DNA of 16,262 bases. Origin: SVTX01 sp045577415 (GTDB lineage: Bacteria > Bacillota > Clostridia > Oscillospirales > CAG-272). Positions 11,449-16,262 of this stretch are shown piece after piece. The notes beneath the pieces are model-generated. The model was not told the DNA's origin. It did not search any database and saw only the letters and a program-made list of their open reading frames with translations. Location: contig JAZNII010000156.1 of the NCBI GenBank assembly GCA_045577415.1, positions 1-16,262 of the forward strand, in the 5' to 3' direction. Positions within the stretch are counted from its first letter, which is position 1; each line of letters starts with the position of its first letter. The position numbers and the translations under genes are program-made.

Positions 11449-11709
11449 TTATTTAGCCTTTTCGATCACTTCAACAACTCTCCATCTCTTTGTCTTGGAG
11501 AGAGGTCTTGTTTCCATGATTCTTACCTTGTCACCGATGCCGCACTGGTTGTTCTCATCGTGAGCGTGAACCTTAAGGGTGCGCTTGATGATCTTACCGT
11601 ATACGGGGTGCTTTACGTTGTCCTCGATAGCGATTACAACGGTCTTGTCCATCTTGTCGCTGACAACCATGCCAACTCTGACTTTTCTAAGTGCTCTTTC
11701 TTCTGTCAT
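11449..11709 (-). CDS. rpsQ: 30S ribosomal protein S17
   Basis: The product is 86 residues, normal for this OB-fold protein, which binds 16S rRNA early in 30S assembly. The family pattern 'KVRVGMVVSDKMDKTVVIAI' (9-28), 'HPVYGKIIKRTLKVHAHDE' (34-52) and 'GDKVRIMETRPLSKTKRWRV' (59-78) is complete. It is 10 nt after rpmC, whose stop is directly followed by the GGAGG site. It closes the S10 block. Confidence 0.98.
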   Translation of the reverse strand: MTEERALRKVRVGMVVSDKMDKTVVIAIEDNVKHPVYGKIIKRTLKVHAHDENNQCGIGDKVRIMETRPLSKTKRWRVVEVIEKAK

Positions 11710-11719
11710 GACTGCCTCC

Positions 11720-11908
11720 TTATGCGTTCTTCTCGTTGAGAACTGTCATAACGCGTGCGATGTCGCGCTTAACCTCAGTCATTTTGTGAGGGTTCTCAAG
11801 CTGATTTACTGCGTGCTGGAAACGGAGGTTGAAAAGCTCTTTCTTAAGTTCTGCGAGCTTTTTGTTCAGCTGTTCAGCTGTCATTTCTCTGATCTCTTTA
11901 GTTGTCAT
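11720..11908 (-). CDS. rpmC: 50S ribosomal protein L29
   Basis: The product is 62 residues, typical of the two-helix hairpin L29 located at the tunnel exit, where it helps form the docking site for trigger factor and SRP. 'LNKKLAELKKELFNLRFQHAVNQLENPH' (about 14-41) is the family signature, followed by 'VKRDIARVMTVLNEK'. It starts 4 nt after the rplP stop. Its AAGGAGG site is encoded in the last codons of rplP, so coupled translation is likely. Confidence 0.98.
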   Translation of the reverse strand: MTTKEIREMTAEQLNKKLAELKKELFNLRFQHAVNQLENPHKMTEVKRDIARVMTVLNEKNA

Positions 11909-11912
11909 GAGC

Positions 11913-12335
11913 TTATGCCTCCTTTACTTCTTCTTTAACCATGAACTTGGTCTTGATGGGGAGCTTGTGGCCTGCAAGACGCATAGCCTCGCGAGCTACC
12001 TCCTCATTTACACCGTCCATCTCGAACATTACGCGACCGGGCTTAACAACGGCTACCCAATATTCGGGCGAACCCTTACCGGAACCCATTCGAGTCTCGG
12101 CAGGCTTTTCTGTGATGGGCTTGTCGGGGAAGATCTTGATCCAAACCTTACCGCCACGCTTGATGTAACGAGTCATCGCGATACGGGCAGCCTCGATCTG
12201 GTTGCTGGTGATCCATGCGGGCTCAAGTGCTACGAGACCGTAGTTACCATTAGTAATGGTGTTACCTCTTGCAGCCTTACCCTTAAGTCTTCCGCGCTGT
12301 ACGCGACGGAACTTTACTCTCTTAGGCATTAACAT
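11913..12335 (-). CDS. rplP: 50S ribosomal protein L16
   Basis: The product is 140 residues, normal for L16, a late-assembly protein at the A-site side of the peptidyl-transferase region. It begins 'MLMPKRVKFRRVQRGRLKGKA', as in most Bacillota, with 'YGLVALEPAWITSNQIEAAR' (33-52) and 'GKGSPEYWVAVVKPGRVMFE' (83-102). The ATG shares one base with the rpsC stop (TAATG). GGAGG at 12345-12349 lies within the last rpsC codons, 9 nt upstream. This overlap supports the first ATG rather than Met3. Confidence 0.98.
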   Translation of the reverse strand: MLMPKRVKFRRVQRGRLKGKAARGNTITNGNYGLVALEPAWITSNQIEAARIAMTRYIKRGGKVWIKIFPDKPITEKPAETRMGSGKGSPEYWVAVVKPGRVMFEMDGVNEEVAREAMRLAGHKLPIKTKFMVKEEVKEA

Positions 12336-13126
12336 TATTTAGCACCTCCGTCTCTGGGAGCTCTGTCAGCTCTGGGAGCTCTGTCGCCACGACCTGCGGG
12401 GCGGTTGCCACCACGGCGGTTGTCACGTCTGTCTCCGGAGGGCTTGCGATCGCCTCTGCGATCTCTGCGCTCGCCGTTCTGTGCAGGGCGGTTTACTTCG
12501 TTAAGAACCTCGCCCTTGTAGATCCATACCTTAACACCGATCTTACCGTAAGTGGTGTTTGCCTCCCAGAAGCCGTACTCAATGTCAGCTCTGAGGGTCT
12601 GAAGCGGGATAGTACCCTCGTGGTAGGTCTCGCTTCTTGCGATCTCTGCGCCTGCGTGACGACCGCTGCACATGATCTTGATACCCTTTGCGCCAAGACG
12701 CATGGTGTTTCTGATCGCCATCTTCATAGCGCGGCGGAAAGCTACACGCTTCTCGAGCTGAGAGCATATGTTCTCAGCAACGAGCTGTGCGTCGAGGTCG
12801 GGCTGTCTAACCTCAACAACGTTGAGGGATACGGGCATACCAACCATCTTTTCAAGCTGCGCCTTGTACTTCTCGATCTCAACGCCGCCCTTACCGATAA
12901 CCATACCGGGCTTTGCACAGTGGATGAATACTCTCACTCTGCGGCTGTCGCGCTCGATCTCGATCTTAGGAATACCAGCATCCTGGAGTTCCTTCTTAAG
13001 ATACTTTCTGATGTTGTAGTCGGATACAAGAGTGTCGCCGAAAACTTCGTCTTTTGCGAACCATCTTGAATCCCAGTTCTTTATAACGCCTACTCTGAGG
13101 CCGTGGGGATTAACCTTCTGTCCCAT
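12335..13126 (-). CDS. rpsC: 30S ribosomal protein S3 with Arg/Gly/Asp-rich tail
   Basis: The product is 263 residues, longer than the usual 210-230. S3 sits at the mRNA entry channel with helicase activity. The start 'MGQKVNPHGLRVGVIKNWDS', the KH motif 'VIGKGG' (76-81), and the C-terminal domain block 'RRAMKMAIRNTMRLGAKGIK' (131-150) with 'ARSETYHEGTIPLQTLRADI' (163-182) are all normal. Residues about 213-263 form a low-complexity tail of Arg, Gly, Asp and Pro, partly built from an 18-bp tandem repeat (12353-12388). Such tails occur in several Clostridia and Actinobacteria and are probably disordered. The stop overlaps the rplP start. Confidence 0.98.
   Translation of the reverse strand: MGQKVNPHGLRVGVIKNWDSRWFAKDEVFGDTLVSDYNIRKYLKKELQDAGIPKIEIERDSRRVRVFIHCAKPGMVIGKGGVEIEKYKAQLEKMVGMPVSLNVVEVRQPDLDAQLVAENICSQLEKRVAFRRAMKMAIRNTMRLGAKGIKIMCSGRHAGAEIARSETYHEGTIPLQTLRADIEYGFWEANTTYGKIGVKVWIYKGEVLNEVNRPAQNGERRDRRGDRKPSGDRRDNRRGGNRPAGRGDRAPRADRAPRDGGAK
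12353..12388. repeat. Two-copy 18-bp tandem repeat in the rpsC 3' end
   Basis: Unit 1 (12353-12370) and unit 2 (12371-12388) differ only at two bases near one end. On the minus strand each encodes six residues, Gly-Asp-Arg-Ala-Pro-Arg and Ala-Asp-Arg-Ala-Pro-Arg, within the basic S3 tail. The repeat is in frame, so copy-number change would alter tail length without a frameshift. Confidence 0.8.
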
Positions 13127-13143
13127 TACTCTTGTCTCCTCTC

Positions 13144-13479
13144 TTAGTTTCTTTCTTCAACCGCGATGGTTACGTGGCTGGTTCTCTTCAGGATTCTGTC
13201 AGCGCTACCCTTTGCTCTGGGCATAATTCTCTTGAGCGTAGGACCGGGGCATACGAAGCACTCGGATACGTAGAGCTTAGTAGGATCCATGTGGAAATTA
13301 TTTTCTGCGTTTGCGATTGCACTTCCCAAAAGCTTGATAAGATACTCAGAAGCACCCTTGTTGGTGTTCTTGAGGATAGCCATAGCTGCTCCTGCATCCT
13401 TACCTCTAATGAGGTCGAGAACGATCTTTACCTTACGAGGGGAAATTCTCGCATACTTAAGATATGCATATGCTTTCAT
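13144..13479 (-). CDS. rplV: 50S ribosomal protein L22
   Basis: The product is 111 residues, the normal length. L22 has a globular domain and a beta-hairpin that lines the peptide exit tunnel near the macrolide site. 'AYLKYARISPRKVKIVLDLI' (5-24) and 'NFHMDPTKLYVSECFVCPGP' (61-80) are recognisable, and the hairpin tip region 'LKRIMPRAKGSADRILKRTSH' (82-102) is intact with no insertions of the macrolide-resistance type. It lies 17 nt before rpsC and 19 nt after rpsS. Confidence 0.98.
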   Translation of the reverse strand: MKAYAYLKYARISPRKVKIVLDLIRGKDAGAAMAILKNTNKGASEYLIKLLGSAIANAENNFHMDPTKLYVSECFVCPGPTLKRIMPRAKGSADRILKRTSHVTIAVEERN

Positions 13480-13498
13480 TTTCTAATTCCTCCCTTGA

Positions 13499-13780
13499 TT
13501 ACTTACCGTTGTTGGATGTCTTGGAGCCTGCGTGGCCCTTGAAGGTTCTGGTAGGAGCAAACTCACCGAGCTTGTGACCGACCATATCTTCAGTTACATA
13601 TACCGGAACGTGCTTTCTGCCGTCGTAAACCGCAATAGTGTGACCGACAAATTCCGGGAATATTGTGGACGAACGAGACCAGGTTTTAAGAACCTTCTTT
13701 TCGCCCTTATCGTTCATAGCGCAAACGCGCGTATAAAGCTTTTCTTCTACGAAAGGTGCTTTTTTCAAGCTGCGACTCAT
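13499..13780 (-). CDS. rpsS: 30S ribosomal protein S19
   Basis: The product is 93 residues, typical for S19, which pairs with S13 on the 30S head and reaches toward the A-site finger. 'MSRSLKKAPFVEEKLYTRVC' opens the protein. 'KVLKTWSRSSTIFPEFVGHT' (30-49), 'IAVYDGRKHVPVYVTEDMVG' (50-69) and 'HKLGEFAPTRTFKGHAG' (70-86) cover most of the family signature. It is 14 nt after rplB with a GGAGG-type site. Confidence 0.98.
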   Translation of the reverse strand: MSRSLKKAPFVEEKLYTRVCAMNDKGEKKVLKTWSRSSTIFPEFVGHTIAVYDGRKHVPVYVTEDMVGHKLGEFAPTRTFKGHAGSKTSNNGK

Positions 13781-13794
13781 TTTATATTCCCTCC

Positions 13795-14631
13795 TTATTT
13801 AGCATTTCTGCGTCTTACGATGAACTTGTCAGTGCGAGCCTTCTTGTTTCTGGTCTTAAGACCGAGAGCAGGCTTGCCCCAAGGAGTCATAGGATTAGCA
13901 TGACCGATGGGAGACTTACCCTCACCACCACCGTGGGGGTGATCGCAGGGGTTCATGACGGAACCGCGAACTGTGGGACGAATGCCCTTGTGTCTGGTCT
14001 TACCTGCCTTACCGACCTTAACCGTGTCGTGGTCGATATTGCCGATCTGACCGATAACTGCTTTACAATCAAGGCGAATGAAGCGAACCTCACCGGAAGG
14101 AAGTCTGACCTGAGCCATACCGTTTGCTTCCTTGGAGATAAGCTGTGCCATAACGCCTGCAGAGCGAACGAGCTGAGCGCCCTTACCGGGATAAAGCTCG
14201 ATGCTGTTGATGAAGGTACCTACGGGGATGTTAGCCAAGGGAAGTGCGTTACCGGGCTTGATATCTGCATCAGGACCGGAGAACACCTTGTCTCCAACCT
14301 TAAGACCTTCGGGAGCTATGATGTAGCTCTTTACGCCCTCTTCGTTCTGAAGAAGTGCGATATAAGCGGTTCTGTTGGGGTCGTACTCGATTGCGATAAC
14401 CTCAGCGGGGACTGTAGAAAGTCTCTTGAAGTCGATAATTCTGTACTTGACCTTATTTCCGCCGCCTCTGTGACGAACAGTGATACGTCCGTAGCTGTTA
14501 CGGCCCGCGTGCTTTTTCTTGATTACTACCAGGCTCTTCTCGGGAACGTCCTTAGTGATGACGTCCTTGTAGACCGGTACGGACATGTGTCTTCTCGCGG
14601 GTGTCGTAGGTTTATACTTTAATGTAGCCAT
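13795..14631 (-). CDS. rplB: 50S ribosomal protein L2
   Basis: The product is 278 residues, normal for L2, essential for subunit joining and for support of the peptidyl-transferase centre. N-terminal 'YKPTTPARRHMSV', the OB-like and SH3-like core ('GGGNKVKYRIIDFKR' at 56-70) and the conserved C-terminal loop 'MNPCDHPHGGGEGKSPIG' (about 226-243, with the invariant His in PHGGGEG) are present. The tail ends 'DKFIVRRRNAK'. It sits between rplW and rpsS in the standard S10 order. Confidence 0.99.
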   Translation of the reverse strand: MATLKYKPTTPARRHMSVPVYKDVITKDVPEKSLVVIKKKHAGRNSYGRITVRHRGGGNKVKYRIIDFKRLSTVPAEVIAIEYDPNRTAYIALLQNEEGVKSYIIAPEGLKVGDKVFSGPDADIKPGNALPLANIPVGTFINSIELYPGKGAQLVRSAGVMAQLISKEANGMAQVRLPSGEVRFIRLDCKAVIGQIGNIDHDTVKVGKAGKTRHKGIRPTVRGSVMNPCDHPHGGGEGKSPIGHANPMTPWGKPALGLKTRNKKARTDKFIVRRRNAK

Positions 14632-14649
14632 TCTCTTCGACCTCCCTCA

Positions 14650-14946
14650 TTAGTTCATGCCTTCGAAGAACTCGATGGTCTTGGAGTCAGCAGTCAGAGT
14701 AACGATTGCCTTCTTCCAAGCGGTTGTGTAACCGAAGTGCACACCGTATCTCTTGGGCTTTCTCTTCATGTTAATGGTGTTTACTGCCTCGACCTTAGTG
14801 CCGGGGAACATAGCCTCAACTGCGCGAGCGATCTCAGCCTTGTCAGCAGTCTTTGCTACCTTGAATACATACTTTCTCTGAGCCATCAGATCCATAGATG
14901 CTTCGGAAATGACGGGCTTAATGATTACATCTTCAAGCATTCTCAT
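14650..14946 (-). CDS. rplW: 50S ribosomal protein L23
   Basis: The product is 98 residues, normal. L23 lies at the tunnel exit and is the main contact for trigger factor, SRP and the translocon. 'DVIIKPVISEASMDLM' (6-21), 'YVFKVAKTADKAEIARAVEA' (26-45) and 'VNTINMKRKPKRYGVHFGYT' (55-74) are family-typical. The ATG overlaps the rplD stop by one base (TAATG). AGGAGG (14957-14962), encoded in the last rplD codons, lies 10 nt upstream. Met3 is a possible alternative start, but spacing favours Met1. Confidence 0.98.
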   Translation of the reverse strand: MRMLEDVIIKPVISEASMDLMAQRKYVFKVAKTADKAEIARAVEAMFPGTKVEAVNTINMKRKPKRYGVHFGYTTAWKKAIVTLTADSKTIEFFEGMN

Positions 14947-15572
14947 TATGCATATACCTCCTCGAGCATTTTAACTGCCGCAACGGTCGTGATGAACGTG
15001 TCAGCATTAAGGATATCGTAAACGTTGATGGTGTTGTAGAGGCAGGTCTTGGCACCCTGGATGTTGTCGCAGCTCTTAACTACGAATGCGTCAACCTCGG
15101 GAAGAACTACGAGAGGCTTTCTCTCAGCTCCGAGAGCCTTGAACATATTGACCATTGTCTTGGTCTTGTATGCGTCGAGCTTGATGTCGTCTACAACGAT
15201 GAGCTTACCGTTGTTGAACTTATCGGTGAGAGCGCTGATGAGAGCAAGTCTCTTGGTCTTCTTGTTGAGACCTGTGCGGTAGCTTCTGGGCTTAGGACCG
15301 AGAGCGATACCGCCGTGTGTCCACTGAGGAGAACGGGTCGAACCCTGACGAGCTCTACCTGTACCCTTCTGTCTCCAGGGCTTTCTGCCGCCGCCGGAAA
15401 CCTCGGAACGGGTGAGGGTGGACTGAGTTCCCTGTCTCTGATTGAGAAGGTAAGCTCTTACTGCGGCGTGGAGGACAGTGCCGTTTACATTTTCAGCTCC
15501 GAAAAGAACGTTCGAGAGCTCCATGGATCCGACTTCTGCGCCGGCCATATTAACAACTTTAATAGTAGGCAT
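14946..15572 (-). CDS. rplD: 50S ribosomal protein L4
   Basis: The product is 208 residues, normal. L4 lines the exit tunnel with its extended loop and, in E. coli, represses the S10 operon. The tunnel loop region 'RSEVSGGGRKPWRQKGTGRA' (56-75), followed by 'RQGSTRSPQWTHGGIALGPK' (76-95), is complete without tip deletions. The C-terminal domain ends 'TVAAVKMLEEVYA'. It is 20 nt after rplC and overlaps rplW by one base. Confidence 0.98.
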   Translation of the reverse strand: MPTIKVVNMAGAEVGSMELSNVLFGAENVNGTVLHAAVRAYLLNQRQGTQSTLTRSEVSGGGRKPWRQKGTGRARQGSTRSPQWTHGGIALGPKPRSYRTGLNKKTKRLALISALTDKFNNGKLIVVDDIKLDAYKTKTMVNMFKALGAERKPLVVLPEVDAFVVKSCDNIQGAKTCLYNTINVYDILNADTFITTVAAVKMLEEVYA

Positions 15573-15592
15573 TATTTATTTCCTCCTTCCGA

Positions 15593-16222
15593 TTATGCTT
15601 TGATCGAATCGCGAATGAATACGATACCGTCCTTCGCACCGGGGATAGCGCCCTTAACTGCGATGAGGTTCTTTTCGCTGTCGATCTTTACAACTTTAAG
15701 ATTCTGAACAGTTACCTGCTCGTTACCGTACTGACCTGCCATCTTCTTGTTCTTGAAGATTCTCGCGGGGTCAATAACACCCATAGATCCGGACTGACGG
15801 TGGATAGGACCTACACCGTGAGTAGCCTGGAGCTTGTGAAGGTTCCATCTCTTAATAGCGCCGGTGTAACCGCGACCCTTTGTCATACCTGTTACGTCGA
15901 CCTTGTCGCCTGCGGCGAAGGTATCGGCTGTAATGACGTCACCAACGTTTACTGCGGAGCAGTCGTCAAGACGGAATTCTTTGAGATGTCTCTTGAAGGA
16001 AACACCTGCTTTTTCAAAATGGCCTTTTTCAGCCTTCGTGATGTGCTTTTCCTTAGCTTCTACAAAGCCAAGCTGGATTGCGTCGTAGCCGTCCTTATCA
16101 GCGGTCTTCTTCTGTACTACTGCACAGGGACCTGCCTGAATAACGGTTACAGGGATCACGTTACCCTTTTCGTCGAAAATCTGAGTCATACCGATCTTCT
16201 TACCGATAATACCCTTTTTCAT
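15593..16222 (-). CDS. rplC: 50S ribosomal protein L3
   Basis: The product is 209 residues, normal for L3, whose long loop approaches the peptidyl-transferase centre. It begins 'MKKGIIGKKIGMTQIFDEKG', has 'VTGMTKGRGYTGAIKRWN' (about 110-127) and the loop 'RQSGSMGVIDPARIFKNKKM' (143-162), followed by 'AGQYGNEQVTVQNL'. The form GSMGxxDPxR, without a Gln at the E. coli methylation site, also occurs in B. subtilis. The KRWN variant is one I associate with Clostridia. AGGAGGA (16231-16237) lies before the ATG. Confidence 0.98.
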   Translation of the reverse strand: MKKGIIGKKIGMTQIFDEKGNVIPVTVIQAGPCAVVQKKTADKDGYDAIQLGFVEAKEKHITKAEKGHFEKAGVSFKRHLKEFRLDDCSAVNVGDVITADTFAAGDKVDVTGMTKGRGYTGAIKRWNLHKLQATHGVGPIHRQSGSMGVIDPARIFKNKKMAGQYGNEQVTVQNLKVVKIDSEKNLIAVKGAIPGAKDGIVFIRDSIKA

Positions 16223-16242
16223 TTTCTTTTTCCTCCTGTAAA

Positions 16243-16262
16243 TTATTGGTTGATACGGATCT
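16243..16262 (-). CDS. rpsJ: Probable last codons of 30S ribosomal protein S10
   Basis: Reading into the window on the minus strand, one frame gives Ile-Arg-Ile-Asn-Gln-stop, with the TAA at 16245-16243, 20 nt before the rplC start. S10 proteins end in a short beta strand with alternating Ile and a basic residue, and rpsJ is the expected gene at this spot. Only five codons are visible, so the identification rests mainly on gene order. Confidence 0.6.

Noticed and set aside
13756..14622. 288-codon plus-strand open frame opposite rplB
   Set aside because: Antisense shadow of L2; no family resemblance.

Overview
The window is a bacterial ribosomal-protein super-operon read almost end to end on the minus strand: the joined S10, spc and alpha operons. 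Gene order, strong AGGAGG-type ribosome binding sites on most genes, adk-map-infA-rpmJ placed between secY and rpsM, a short zinc-type S14 and cysteine-bearing S4 and L36 all point to a Bacillota (Firmicutes) genome. The moderate GC content and the L3, SecY and Adk sequence flavour suggest an anaerobic gut-type member of class Clostridia, probably uncultured. The order or family cannot be fixed from sequence inspection alone.

Layout in the direction of transcription (high to low coordinates). The extreme right edge holds what looks like the last codons of rpsJ. The S10 block follows: rplC, rplD, rplW, rplB, rpsS, rplV, rpsC, rplP, rpmC, rpsQ (16222 to 11449). The spc block follows: rplN, rplX, rplE, rpsN, then an unusual ~300-nt structured non-coding stretch, then rpsH, rplF, rplR, rpsE, rpmD, rplO, secY (11391 to 5569). 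Next come adk, map, infA and rpmJ (5540 to 3699), and the alpha block rpsM, rpsK, rpsD, rpoA, rplQ (3644 to 735). A perfect 14-bp hairpin plus T-run ends the unit at about 680-719. Left of it, a separate SigA-type promoter drives the 5' part of an mgtE magnesium-transporter gene, which runs off the window. Three genes are easy to miss: rpmD (59 aa), rpmJ (37 aa) and the open-ended mgtE fragment.

The genes work together in ribosome assembly, translation initiation (IF-1, Map), membrane insertion and export (SecY), nucleotide balance (Adk) and transcription (RpoA). Most junctions are under 25 nt. Several start codons overlap or nearly touch the preceding stop, with the Shine-Dalgarno encoded in the last codons of the upstream gene, so translational coupling is likely.

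No defence system, CRISPR array, phage gene or complete mobile element was seen. The unusual material is regulatory or structural. A candidate H-type RNA pseudoknot lies between rpsD and rpoA. A 91-bp element with 9-bp terminal inverted repeats abuts the rpsN stop codon. Hairpins sit just before the rpsE and rplN ribosome binding sites. There is an insertion of about 27 residues in L6 and another in the SecY TM9-TM10 loop. The first zinc-knuckle pair of Adk and the last pair of L24 are shortened to CxC.
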